Shown here in pieces: positions 9,545-21,570 of a DNA stretch of 64,000 nt. The DNA comes from Margaritifera margaritifera (lineage: Eukaryota; Mollusca; Bivalvia; Unionida; Margaritiferidae), in the NCBI GenBank assembly GCA_029931535.1, contig JAQPZY010001660.1:4117001-4181000 (forward strand), read 5' to 3'. The position numbers were made by a program, and so were the translations under genes. Each line of letters starts with the position of its first letter. The stretch's first letter is position 1. A model generated the notes under the pieces. It saw only the letters and a list, made by a program, of their open reading frames with translations. It made no database searches and was not told where the DNA came from.

Positions 9545-11416
9545 GTATTCGTTAGAGTTTTTCAGAGATAACAAAGTAAAAGATTAAACGGGTTAAATAA
9601 CCTTCTAATACTTTTAAACTTGATACGTAAAAAGATAAATGTCCATTTTAAATGAACAGCCCAAACTGTTATAAACTTTTGTGACCCATCTCAAGCATAA
9701 ACTGAAAGCTCCTTCTTACGGTTTTATCGACATAGCCTCTCACTATGCATGAGGGATAGGCAGTCGTGTATATGTATGTATGGTTTTCTAATTGAAAGTG
9801 TTCCATTGACCCCGTCTGCCATTACCATTATGGCTTAAATTACTCCCAGCAACTCTCTACCACCCATTGTGTCGTATTTACAAGTTACAGTCGGAGAAGC
9901 AAAGATTATACCGAATTATCTGTCTGCTTGTGTATGTTTTTACCCATCTATCTATCAAGCTAGCTAGCTTTGACCTCCATATTCATCGATCTTTCACATT
10001 CATACTATCTATCGCTCGATCATTGATCGATCTATATTTAGATAGATAAGTAGATATATAGATTTAATTGCGTCTATCTTTATCTATCTACCTCGACTTT
10101 ATATAAATATGCGATGTTGATAGTTAGGCTATGCATACAATCAAGATTTAATTAATTAACGTTATGCAGACAAACATGCGAAGAAGATTAATATAAAGAA
10201 CACGATTTTTTTTATCGATTTGAAGCCTATTTATGCTTGATTTTATCTAACTGTATTATTTCGGGTTGGATGGTTATATTCTGACTTTTTTATCCCCTTC
10301 AAAAAAAGGGAGAATAAAGTAGGAAATATTTTCAGTTTGCTGTATGATGAACAGCATAAAAACTTGGAAGTTTCTCGAACGATTCTGCCAATAACTCTGA
10401 TAATTTTGTGTTCGAGGGAAACATTTTTATCCGATATCCAAACTTCTTCTTGACGGAAATGAAAGATTAGACCGAGTTTTTCTATTTACTAAAATTGTTG
10501 TATTACTTAGTGATTACTATTCATTCCCAGGTATTAGACATGGATAGTAATAGCTACAAAATAAAGCTATTTTTAAGATACAGGAAAATAGGTCTAAAAA
10601 TTAATCGTTTCACACATGCTTTAAAGTCTTGGCATATCTCTTGGTATATGCATGTTTTCCAACCCCCAGAATTATGTACATCTGTATGGTACTACCACTT
10701 TACTTCTTCAAAAATATTATTTCCTTAAAAATACACTGGACAAAAAAAAGTGGTAATATTGGATGGGGGATGAACAATCTTGTTGTACCATATTCTAATT
10801 GAGTACAGGAAAATGCTAAAATAAAGCGAAGAACATTTAAATTTCGTCTGGATTCCTCAGCAACTATTGGTTATAGCTTTTGATATATATTCTTCGAATT
10901 TTGCAAATTTACAATTATTTCTAAATAGCTTTAATTACGATTCGGCAAAAATTAAACTAGCATTAAAAACTTTACGTAAATTGGTAGTTTCTAGATCATT
11001 GGCCCTGGACTCTCAGTTTTCGACATTTAGTCAACTTTTTTTTTTCTTCTCACTATCCTAGAATATCAGCTTTAAAAAAAAATGGCACAGGACTTCCCAT
11101 TTTCAAAATCCAGAGAGCTATGACTATGGCATTTGAGAATGACAATGGCACAAAAGCGTCTGAAACTATTCCCCTTCCAAACGTATACGTTTCGCTTTGT
11201 TAAATCTGTGCCACTAGCGTTAATGACAGTAAAGTGCATCGTTTCATGCACAAAATATACATTTTTCAAAGTACTGTGACCAAAGGAATATTGGAGCGGG
11301 AATGGCTAGAGTGACAAGTGTAACATTAGATAAGTCAGGATTGTTCGAATAAACAATATAGCAACAGTTTCCAGGGAAACTAATAATTCTTCCTTGAATA
11401 ATATAACGTTACAATG

Positions 11417-11418
<2 letters not shown>
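9545..11418. other. No gene or element recognised
   Basis: AT-rich unique-looking sequence. It holds a short GATA/CTAT-rich zone around 9945-10090 and no frame with coding character. Confidence 0.4.

Positions 11419-11465
<47 letters not shown>
11419..11465. repeat. (TA)n microsatellite
   Basis: A pure TA tract of 47 bp. Confidence 0.97.
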
Positions 11466-11467
<2 letters not shown>

Positions 11468-11510
11468 GGTTCTGTCAATTCATCCAAGAATTCCGGAACC
11501 GATATAATGT

Positions 11511-12420
11511 TCAGATCAGTGTTACCTGCAATGATAACAGTGTTTTTGGCTTAGAGATAATGAGAATGTTGCTTGCTTCTGAACTGTCTGTTGTTTGTAC
11601 TTGTTCTAAAGAATCTTCATTGTTCGTGTTAGGCTTGTCCTGATGTGATTCATCATTGTTCGTGTTAGGCTTGTCCTGATGTGAGTTATCATTGTTCAGA
11701 CATTGTTCATCATTTGTAAGGAAAGGATTAACCTTCATTGAATTCTCAATATATGAAAGTTCCACCTCCTTGCAAGAGTCTAGTTCGAACTCCTATTCGT
11801 CGGAATTTAGTAGATCGTCTGACTTTGATACAGTGTCTTTGAAGAGTTGAGTTGTATCTTCAAATGTGTCTAAAGGGTTAAAAAAAACTACCGCTTTAGA
11901 AATTGTTTCTGGTGAGTCAGCTAGGCTTTTACTAGTCACATGGTTCATCATTTCTAGACCAGAGTGTTGCTGAACAGCATCATATACAAATGCTTTGAGC
12001 TTTGGAAATTCATTCTGCCCAAATTCACGCCTGTGGTTTCCCCAGTATGGTAAATGAACCAGTGCTGAGGCGGATGGTGATATTGGAACAAATATATGGG
12101 ATCTTCAGGACTATCTGATTTCTATTCAGTTGAGATATGTGGATCGTACAGAAGGGTTCCATTAGGCATTGTATTTCCCCGTCTATCTTTCCATAAAACT
12201 GTGTAGTTCGGAATATTCCCTACTTGTATCCAATATTTGCTCTCAAGGGCTTGAAGCCAGTATGGTATATTGGTGTAGATGCAGTTCATTTTGGCCTCTG
12301 TGAGGTACTGGTTGGGACATATTTTTTCAAATGATTAAACCTTTCTTGGGTTTACTGTTAACAGTAGTTTGCAATTTGTGTGCTTTATTTGATTTTGCTG
12401 TATTTACAGCTTGTTTAGGT
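11511..12420 (-). pseudogene. Unrecognised ORF remnant, minus strand
   Basis: Reading from about 12420 down, the minus strand gives AVNTAKSNKAHKLQ, then TEAKMNCIYTNIPYWLQALE and WKDRRGNTMPNGTLLYDPH. After a frameshift it continues HRREFGQNEFPKLKAFVYDA, and at Met 11765 a tail with the duplicated unit SHQDKPNTNN. The composition looks like real protein, with a structured front and a Ser/Asp/Asn-rich tail. A frameshift and at least two stops break it. I do not recognise the family; a mobile-element origin is likely from its setting beside a LINE. Confidence 0.4.
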
Positions 12421-12539
12421 AATTCAGTGTCATATAAATGCATTATATTTGTAATGAAAATAACAACTCAGTAGAGAAATACAGTAATAATAGAATATTA
12501 CCTGGCAAATGTATTGGAATGCTGATAGTAAGAATCAAT

Positions 12540-15055
12540 CTTTGGAGGCATTGGACGATCAAGTTATCATTACTATTATAAGATCTAAATCCAAATTTAG
12601 ACACTTTTGATGATATTGATATATTAACAGATCATATTAACCATGTTATTATCTTAGCAGAAAGCAAACCACTTAAATTTAGAAGACATTCGAAAAACCA
12701 AACGAAACGAAAACACAAATTGTTCGATCATAATTACTTTATACTAAGCAGAGAACTGAGAATTTTTGGTAAAAAAATTACTGAAAACCCCAAATGATTT
12801 TAATTTGAGAGCTACTTTTCACAGAATTAAGAGAGAATATAAATATGTCTTCAAAATAAAAAAGAAGTAATTTGTGAAAATGATTGTGAAACAGTTAAAT
12901 GATCTGTATGAAAATGATGCAAAACACGTTTAGAAAGTCTTACGTAATCTTCAAAATCTTGATTGAAAAAGAAATAAACCCCATTTCAGTTCATAAATGG
13001 ACTCAGTATTTTAAAGATCTATATAACACCTATTATAAAAGTCATCGATCTAACAGACTTAGATATAAAAAAAAACTAATTATACCAATAACTAATTAAA
13101 TTGTCCATTTATTTGTAAATAAGTGAAAGATAATATCAGGTTGCTAAAAAATAACAAGCAAGCAGGAATAAGTCTTATTGCACATTAGCTACTAAAATAT
13201 GGCTCCAATGTGCTGACTCTTTCTATTGATAAACTGTTCAATTATATTCTTTAAAGAGGAATGTTTCCTAAGGTATGGAATTTATTCATGATATCAACTA
13301 CATGTAAGACTGCTAATATGAATGAATGCAAAACCTGCACGGATATAAATTCCAACAGTTGCCTAGGCAAACTGTTTACTTCAAAAACATTGTCAGAAAT
13401 TAGAAAATAATGAAACGTTATAAAAAATGCAAGCGGGATCCATAACTGGTTTCAAAACAACTTACCATAATTATATCACCAAAACTCTCCTAAACAAACA
13501 GCATTTGCTGCTTTCGTTGACTTCTCGAAAGCATTTGACTCAGTTTGGACGTCAGCATTATTTTTCAAGATGCTTACTCGTGGAACAGGAGTAATTATTA
13601 CCGAATAATAAAATGTATGTACTTGAACACCCAATTTACAATTTAAGAAGGAAGTGCCTTTGGACCTGAATATGATATGAAAAATGAGTAAGACAAGGAG
13701 ACAGTCTAAGTCACATCCTATGTACCATTTTCTTGTAAATGATATGGAGCAGATATTTGATCCATGAAAAATGTTCACATGTTACTTACATGAAATACGT
13801 ATCAAATGTTCACATGTTACTTACATGAAATACGTATTAATCACCTTATCTATGCAGACGACCCGCTTTTTTTTTTTATCAGAAACCAGTTCTGGTTTTC
13901 AGTTTTGTCTCGACTCTTTGAATAATAACTGTATGAGATGGAGGCAGACAGTTAATTTAGATAAAACAAAGATAATGGTATTCAGTAAAAGAAAAAAAAA
14001 AAAAAAAAGGATTATACAAAACTCAAAATCCACATATGTCAAGAAATTCTAGAGATAGCAGGGTACCATATTACATTTCAATGATAACTTAAACACGCAT
14101 CAGAAAATCTGTCCCAAGAACACTTCAAGTTTATTTTTGATTACGATGTGAACTGTACAGTATTTACTATGTATCACCATTATTCTATATCAAATTATAT
14201 GACTCCATGATAACACATATTCTTACATACTGTGCAGAGATTTGGATATATAATTTTAATATTGGCAAACAAAATTATGGCAATTATCCATTTTAAAAAT
14301 TAAATAATAAATTTGGTAAACATATTTTAGGCGTACAGAGCAAAGCATCTATTTTAGCATTAAAAAAGCGAACAAGGTCGATTTCCTTTCATGAATTTCG
14401 TCACGCAACAAACGTTTCAATATCTTAGCTGACTAAAACAGATTCCATCTAATCGCATCCTGTTTTATGTGTTGGAATGTGACAAACATTTGTCAGCAAG
14501 TGGCAGCAAGGCGTGATTTTAAACAATCAAGAAATTGAGAACATTTTAAGATGTTCATAATAATTCTGAAGATGCCGAAAACTTTATTTCTGACGTAAAT
14601 AAAAAAGTTGTTCGTTGATCATAGAAAAGTTGAACCACATGAAAAGCTCTTCAGGTTTAAATCAGTTTTATGCAAATATTTATATCGATTTCAAATACTA
14701 CCTTACTTCACATTTGGATTACCAAAGTCATTAATTAAACATTTAACTAAATTGCGCATTGGTGCTAAAAATTTGCAGATAGAAAGAGTGAGATACGAGA
14801 TTTTCGAGACCAATACAACACAGAAATGCTAGAACGTGCTCTACTTGTCAAGTAATAGATGATGAAAAACATTTCCTGCTGTACTGTACATTCCCCAAAA
14901 ACTGAGATATCATGCTCAAACAAGTTGTATTTTCTGATGAAAACAACGCCTTGAACCCACAACTAGAACACTGCGTACTGTACTACTGTACAATGTTTGT
15001 AACACTTCTTGCAAACACTCTACTCTATGTAACTTCATCAAAGAAAGTATACCTT
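12540..15055 (+). mobile_element. Non-LTR retrotransposon (LINE), broken ORF2 from linker to 3' end
   Basis: The plus strand carries reverse transcriptase motifs in order: AFAAFVDFSKAFDSVW (13501-13548), a QGDSLS-type block near 13690-13720, and LIYADD with the catalytic YADD at 13851-13862. These are followed by DSLNNNCMRWRQTVNLDKTK and, after thumb-like sequence, a C-terminal Cys/His cluster CSTCQVIDDEKHFLLYC (14837-14890). Frames are broken throughout and the endonuclease half is missing, so it is a dead, 5'-truncated copy. The 3' end abuts the TA microsatellite at 15064. The clade is uncertain; the layout resembles jockey/CR1-like LINEs. Confidence 0.85.
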
Positions 15056-15060
15056 CACTA

Positions 15061-15063
<3 letters not shown>

Positions 15064-15094
<31 letters not shown>

Positions 15095-15161
15095 ATATAT
15101 CTATATATATATATATATATATATATATCTATATATCTATATATATATATATATATATATA

Positions 15162-15235
<74 letters not shown>

Positions 15236-15252
15236 CGTGTGTGTGTGTGTGT
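15064..15252. repeat. (TA)n / TATC / (TG)n compound microsatellite
   Basis: TA tracts interrupted by single C bases, then (TG)n with one TGCG, directly 3' of the LINE. It may have grown from the LINE tail. Confidence 0.95.
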
Positions 15253-15410
15253 CACACCATACAATATAAAAAAAATGTATAAGATATGAACATTAAACTT
15301 CTTTTTCTTTGTATACTTGTTAAATACTATTAGAAAACACTGTAAGACGGTTTATTTCCAATGAGAAATATTGTTTATTATATTCTAACATGAAGTCTGG
15401 CCCCAGAAAA

Positions 15411-15615
15411 GCTTGAAGAAATTTTTTTTATTTTGCTCTGATTTGTAGGAAAAAAAAGACCTTATTCTATCTATTTAAAAAAAAAAATATCTTGTGATAA
15501 AAGATGAAGAAGAAAAAATATCCTCGTCGAAAAGAAAATCACAGCCCCCTTCCACCCCTTCCCATCCCAACCACCCCACCCACCCCCGATAATTAAATGG
15601 TCGGTCCCTTACAGT
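15411..15615. repeat. Dispersed repeat fragment ending AATGGTCGGTCCCT
   Basis: A purine-rich stretch with GAAAGAAAATC, a C-rich run and TAAATGGTCGGTCCCTTA is echoed at 51880-52055, where the same blocks occur in the same order. They are probably two decayed copies of one element. Confidence 0.45.
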
Positions 15616-15719
15616 ACCAATGTACTTAAAATTACCGCACTGACTAGGAGTTTTATGATTGAGAACCCATTTAGTTATTTATAGAATCTTTGATAGAATG
15701 TATGCCAATACTTATTTCC

Positions 15720-15853
15720 CACAACCCTGGTTCACCTGAGTCACCTCCCTCCATATATGTAGATTTAGCGGAAGTTACGTACTCCTCCCGCCAGCATCTT
15801 TCAGCCTCAGCAACCTCCAGGTTCCACTTCTCAGCCCAGCCATAGTTTGGCAG
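15720..15853 (+). other. Possible non-coding 5' exon ending in a strong donor (speculative)
   Basis: A C-rich island, unlike its AT-rich surroundings, ends CAG|GTAAGTGG at 15853/15854, a near-perfect donor followed by T-rich sequence. It has no long open frame. It could be an untranslated first exon of the gelsolin-like gene 14 kb downstream or of something else; nothing here links them. Confidence 0.18.
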
Positions 15854-16342
15854 GTAAGTGGTATTTTTACTGATTCTAGATCAAAACGTTTTGTATTTTT
15901 GAACTGCTTGCAAGAAATAAATGGTCGTTAGGTCTCATTTGGTTAGAACTAATATGCATTTCATCATAGTTTGCCAACAAATCAAGTGGTTTGTACTGTA
16001 TACTAGCACGCCTTTACACCCATCATTCAGCAGACAGACTGCAGCATTCCGGTCCGCCTTAGTTTTAGCCTCTTTCTTATGGGCAACCTAAACTTGTCTA
16101 CTTCAGCCATGAGCAGTATCGGCTTTCTTTTGTTACTCCTTTACCACTTTGTTTTGGGATTTTCATAATATCTGAAGACCCATCGCATGCCGAAATAATT
16201 GATTTTATGAAAATGTTGTCTTCATGCTTAAGTCACTGCTTTTTAAACGAGTCACTTTAATATCTTATGAATAACTTCCCGACACTAAAAGCATTGACTT
16301 ACAAGAGAAACAATGGATAACAGCAGTGGAGCTATGCACTGT

Positions 16343-16367
16343 GTAAGACAGACAAGACTGTGTGTGC

Positions 16368-16464
<97 letters not shown>

Positions 16465-16507
16465 GGTAAGACAGACAAGCCTGTGTGTGCGTGTGTGTGT
16501 ATGTATG

Positions 16508-16587
<80 letters not shown>
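16343..16587. repeat. Duplicated compound microsatellite
   Basis: GTAAGACAGACAAG plus CTGTGTGTGCG occurs at 16343 and again at 16466, each followed by a long TA tract (16369-16450 and 16511-16587). The unit duplicated together with its TA tract. Confidence 0.9.
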
Positions 16588-16589
<2 letters not shown>

Positions 16590-16590
<1 letters not shown>

Positions 16591-17766
16591 GACTTCGAAT
16601 TCTCTCTATCTTTCAAGATACTTTTCCATACATGTAAATGGACATTAACTGAGTGTTATAGGTTTCCCACTGACTATTTTGAACTAATATAGGAACGATA
16701 TGACAAAGGCAAGTTTAATGTCGCGTTTCCGGATCCACTTCTACCTGATAGAACCCACTTTTCAAATAACGAGTTGAAAAGTAGTAAGGGAACTCCGCGT
16801 CTGATGTTTCTAATGCCTCATCAGTAGTGTACAAGTGGAGAGTTCTAGGCGAACCATTCTATTGTCTTTGACTGATTTTTCAAATTTCAAAGTGACCCAG
16901 GAAAACAGACTAAACGCAAACTTTGAAAGATGTTATAGCAGTTTTCTATTCACTCCACTGCTTTACAAACATCAAATTAAATTGTTAAGTAGTCATTACT
17001 ACTACCAAACTTTAAACGAAAAATCAATCAAAAACAAGAGCTTACCTAGAACTATCGACTTCTGTACTACTACTGTTTGAAGATAACCTACAATGGATTT
17101 TTTTTCACAGTACAAAAGCAATAAAAGTTAGGCGTAAATAATGTTTAATCTCTGTTTCGAAGTTGAGTCACTAATTGAAGTGAAATTTGAGTCCTGTGTT
17201 GGATTGGTCATAAACAGACATTTGTTAGAGCTTATGGTATCAGCTGGATTATACATATGTAACGAATGTCTTTGCTCAAACAATTCGCTTTAGAAAAGGG
17301 AAATTACAAATGGAAAAAAGGGAGATTACAAATGGAAAAAATGTTACCGTATGCAACTGCTGTAAAACGAAACATTTCTTCACCGAATGATCACAAATTC
17401 ATAAGAAACCAATGCGTGAAATATTAACTAGTCAAGGTTCACACCATTATCCCTATTTCGCTTTGTTGCTAAGGAACGCAATGTCTTGGCTTATTACCGC
17501 TCTTTCAAAATTATTGAAGTACAATCTTATCAGGCAACAAACCTGAACTTATTAAGTAGTCCTTTCTCAACACAGACAAACCTACAGGTATAATCAACTT
17601 CAACAACGCATCAAAAGTTATTTTATTGGGAGGTTCTATCTTGATTCTCAAAATTTTAAACAACAAAAAACTGTAATTAACAATGAAGGATATTGAAATA
17701 ATGATATTGACGAGCAACCTAACAATTAAAGGTACAATAGTAGCTTCTTAAGCTTTGAAGGTAGGG

Positions 17767-17768
<2 letters not shown>
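16590..17768. other. No gene or element recognised
   Basis: AT-rich sequence with no coding character. There is a small duplication of AAAGGGAGATTACAAATGG-type text near 17296-17340. Confidence 0.4.
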
Positions 17769-17852
<84 letters not shown>

Positions 17853-17860
17853 TATATATA
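17769..17860. repeat. (TA)n microsatellite
   Basis: A TA tract of about 90 bp with one G interruption. Confidence 0.97.
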
Positions 17861-18059
17861 GGGGAATAGCAGTGCAATGTAAAACTGAAAAAGGACTTAC
17901 TTAACCTGTTGTCACTATCCAAAAAGTCTTATCATGAAAGATAAATCGGTTTAAATGATTGAAGCGTACGAAACTCACCCTTTGTTGTTGATTTGTCTTC
18001 CAAAAGATATAATTATTTTCAGATACCGACAGTTTACTTCTTTAATAGTGCTTTGTTTG

Positions 18060-18061
<2 letters not shown>

Positions 18062-18120
<59 letters not shown>
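18062..18120. repeat. (TA)n microsatellite flanking a GC-rich insert
   Basis: A pure TA tract that continues as a short TA tract at 18268-18279 on the other side of the GC-rich element. Confidence 0.95.
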
Positions 18121-18121
<1 letters not shown>

Positions 18122-18124
<3 letters not shown>

Positions 18125-18267
18125 GGCCGTCGCAAGTTTCCGCTGGACGAAACGGCGCCCCGGGCGAGCGTGGCCTTTTTGCGAGCCTAAACTCAGCGAA
18201 ACTGCGCCCCCGGACTTGGCGCCCTGGGCGGTCGCCCGTATCGCCCGCCCCTTACGACGACGGCCCT
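18122..18267. mobile_element. Short GC-rich element with terminal inverted repeats (MITE-like)
   Basis: The left end AGGGCCGTCG-CAAG (18123-18136) is the inverse of the right end CTTACGACGACGGCCCT (18251-18267), allowing a 3-base indel and one mismatch. The insert is about 145 bp, CpG-rich and without coding capacity, and sits inside a TA tract, so a target duplication of TA bases cannot be measured. TIRs beginning CAGGG are typical of hAT-type elements; the class is inference. Confidence 0.65.
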
Positions 18268-18459
18268 ATATATATATATTGTATCGCAGATCTTAAGAAC
18301 CGTCTTTAATGTCTCTCATTTATTGTTGTCCGTTAACTTTTTGGCCGGGATTGGGAGCGGAGGCGTGTTCTTAAAGTTTCAGCAGCTGTTTGTTGAGATC
18401 TAACTAATCCTCGAGTTTGTCGATCACATTAAATGAATATTTAAATCATCGCCCAAGCT

Positions 18460-19100
18460 TTCACACCCATGTTTGTAGAAAGATGCCTGGTACGCCATCA
18501 ATGGGTACGTTTTAGCTGCGTACCAGGTTTAGATGTAATGTATTCTTTTGATGCTGCTCTTGCTTTTTGTGCAAGATCGTCACTAACGAATTTAACAAAC
18601 TTGGTGTTCAATTTCATCGAGTATAATATCTGCATTTTCTGGATTATTTACCTACATGAAGGAATTAAATGAACCTCCTCCTGTATGTTAAGTTGGATTT
18701 TCTATTACAGCTTCTTCATTAGTCGACCTTTTCCTTCAGCTTTTATACGTTTTTGGTTTCTTTAGTAGATTCGTTACAGTTGTAGGAGCTGCTTCATCTA
18801 ATACAGCAAATGTGGTTTTTATTTTTCTAATACCTAACTTATGCATATCTGAATGGACTAGGTATGTTAAATGTCCACATGATTTTATGGTTTATAGGTA
18901 CCCCAACACTCTTGCAAGCTTGATGTATGCTCCAGTCCGTCTCAAGCTCATAAAAAAACTTTAACACCATTGATAATAAAAAAAAGTTGTGATGCCATTC
19001 ACGTTTTTAATCTGCCAGATACCAGTCCAAAACATCTCCTTTCACAACATATGCATCTTGTTTGTGTGACACTTTTTGCTTATTTAATTTGAAAGATTTC
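18460..19100 (-). pseudogene. Coding-like remnants next to the polymerase fragment
   Basis: The minus strand gives short frames with protein-like composition: VKGDVLDWYLAD (about 19050-19020), IRKIKTTFAVLDEAAPTTVT (about 18850-18780) and FVSDDLAQKARAASKEYITS (about 18610-18550). They are collinear with the polymerase remnant upstream on the same strand, so they may be other genes of that Polinton. None is recognised. Confidence 0.25.
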
Positions 19101-19429
19101 ATTAATTTTAAACTAGTTACCTAAAATGCCTTACGGTAACCTTTTGGCATTATCAAAAAAAAAAAATTACAAAAATAAAAAAATAAAAAAATTACCATCA
19201 TTATGACATGACAACGCTTCGTTATTTTTATTGTGTACATGTCATGATTGGGCGACTTAACTATGACATCTCTTGGTGATTGTCCATATGACTCAATAGA
19301 TCTAAAATCTCATTTGTTATTTATTTTGTTTGTTTGTTTTTGTTTTGTTTTCTTAAATTCTTTTTTTTAGTGACGCATTTTTTATACGTGTACATACTTT
19401 TTTTCTTGTCCTGACCAGTCCTGAATGAA

Positions 19430-20295
19430 TAGAGATTTGATCTCAAGCTTACGAACTCTTTGATATGTGTAACATTTAATTCATCTTTGAAAATACCTGG
19501 AATTTATATGTTTGCTTTTTAAATGTCATAAATTTTGTTTTCGCGAGGTAATTGATATTCTCTTTCATGTCATAAAAATTGTTGGTCTAGACACAGATTA
19601 TTAGTGAATCAGTGCCAGACATCTAATTTTTGAATCTTTCATGGTATTTGTTTATCGTACATCAACCATTTGCTTAGTTCTAACACTTTGAATCCATCGT
19701 AAATAGGTTTGGTTAATTTCATATTTTTTTTTTAATTTCATGTACGCAAGTACAGAGTACTAAGTCATGATTAATTATCCTTCTACTAGCAAATACAATT
19801 GTTTTTTTTTTATTTCTTCATTTTTTTTCATTCGTACATATTTTTACTGTCGTTCTTATTTACGTCTGCTTGCCAAGCACTGCACTGATCATCAATTTGA
19901 ACAAAAGTACTTTTCAGAATCGTTTAACGCCTTTTGTCTCAAGTTGGTATTTAACTCAGTATGGGACTTAAGCCACGACTGCTGTTCGAAAAGGACAACT
20001 CTGTGTACTTTGGTCAATTGTAATCCAAAATGTAAGTATACTTTCAAGTTTCTGCAATTAATTATATATTTATTTTTGTTTTTAACGTGCATAGTAATTA
20101 TGCAACAGGTGGCTTTGTAGCTTTTCCTTGCTCAATAAATTCTCTTTGCAACGGAGAGAAATCATCACTGTTCAGAGCAAGTTTATCAGGTGCAAGAGGG
20201 TGCAAGAAGGCAGTCATTGAAATACTCTTGGAGATGTTTAGGATTTTCCAATTATACTCTAAAATGTAACTCATATCGTTTCCATCGGGATGCAT
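19430..20295 (-). pseudogene. Polinton protein-primed family B DNA polymerase fragment
   Basis: Reading down the minus strand, four blocks of the polymerase occur in order. They are PLAPDKLALNSDDFSPLQRE (20295-20098 frame), LKVYLHFGLQLTKVHRVVLF (20092-19892 frame), KPIYDGFKVLELSKWLMYD (about 19720-19660) and GTDSL with NNFYDMKEN (19616 down), then IKEFVSLRSNLYSF (about 19475-19430). The GTDSL block is motif C with the first metal-binding Asp replaced by Gly. Protein-primed PolB replicates Polintons from their terminal proteins. Stops and frameshifts separate the blocks, the exonuclease half is absent, and the copy is dead. It is on the opposite strand from the integrase remnant at 230-950 and 19 kb away, so I treat it as a second insertion. 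Confidence 0.8.
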
Positions 20296-20484
20296 AATAA
20301 GTTCTTATCTACCCTTTTAATCTCCTCCTCTGTTCCCCTTTTAAAATGTGTACAGGCATGTATTGTGACAATGCACAACCACAGAGGGTGTTGCAGATTT
20401 GGGCTTAGTCTCATCGTACTCACCGTCATGTTTTATCTAACAAGCATCGTTGGACTTTGTCCTAGCTTCACTGTCTAAGTATAA

Positions 20485-20641
20485 ATCGTGGTTGATTTTG
20501 ACGTATCTGTCGGGGATCGTGGTTGATATTGGCGTATCTGTTGGGATCGTGGTTGATATTGGCGTATCTGTCGGGGATCGTGGTTGATATTGGCGTATCT
20601 GTTTAGGATCGCGGTTGATTTTGGCGTATATGTTAGGGGAT
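20485..20641 (+). repeat. 31-bp minisatellite, 5 copies
   Basis: The unit is GGATCGTGGTTGATATTGGC plus GTATCTGTCGG, with small variants. Confidence 0.9.
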
Positions 20642-20952
20642 CGTACTTATACTTCCCCTGATTCCACTTTCAGTCATCAGGAACATATGGTAGTCTGTGA
20701 AAAGTTCTAAATGAGCACCTGGTATTTTTAAACATGTATCATGTGCTAACTCAAGAGCACTATAATAATGAGCCGGATGTAACTTTTAGTTTGACAGACA
20801 GACAGACATACAATACAGAACTCTATATAAGGGATTCCGTTTAATGGATCTTGTCATCGTTTTGTCTGACCCATTCTGTATCTTCCTTTCTTGCACATGA
20901 TTTGCATCGCATGCAGCGATAAGTTCTTTTTTTTTAACTCAGCAGGATAGTT

Positions 20953-21037
20953 AAACTCCTGACACTTTGAATTTTTAGCAAAACTCCTGACACTTTGAAT
21001 TTTTAGCAAAACTCCTGACACTTTGAATTTGTAGCAT
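20953..21037 (+). repeat. 28-bp minisatellite, 3 copies
   Basis: The unit AAACTCCTGACACTTTGAAT plus TTTTAGCA is repeated three times. Confidence 0.9.
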
Positions 21038-21075
21038 TTCGTACGATGGTTTATCACGACAGAGAAACAAAATAT

Positions 21076-21570
21076 CCTTAGCCATCCTGAGTAATGTATG
21101 TGTTCTACCAGAATTGTCTCAGCCATCCTGATTGATTTATGTGTTCAACCAGAATTGTCTCAGCCATCCTGAGTAATGTATGTGTTCTACCAGAATTGTC
21201 TCAGCCATCCTGAGTAATGTATGTGTTCTACCAAAATTGTCTCAGCCATCCTGAGTAATGTATGTGTTCAACCAGAATTGTCTCAGCCATCCTGAGTAAT
21301 GTATGTGTTCTACCAGAATTGTCTCAGCCATCCTGAGTAATGTATGTGTTCAACCAGAATTGTCTCAGCCATCCTGAGTAATGTATGTGTTCTACCAAAA
21401 CTGTCTCAGCCATCCTGAGTAATGTATGTCTTCGACCAGAATTGTCTCAGCCATCCTGAGTAATGTATGTATTCTACCAGAATTGTCTCAGCCATCCTGA
21501 GTAATGTATGTATTCTACCAGAATTGTCTCAGCCATCCTGAGTAATGTAAGTGTTCTACCAGAATTGTCT
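21076..21570 (+). repeat. 41-bp minisatellite, 12 copies
   Basis: The unit GCCATCCTGAGTAATGTATG then TGTTCTACCAGAATTGTCTCA repeats with few substitutions (TTCAACC, CAAAA variants). Confidence 0.95.

Noticed and set aside
21076..21570. CRISPR-like array (41-bp regular repeat)
   Set aside because: No variable spacers; the units are head-to-tail, and the genome is animal-like.
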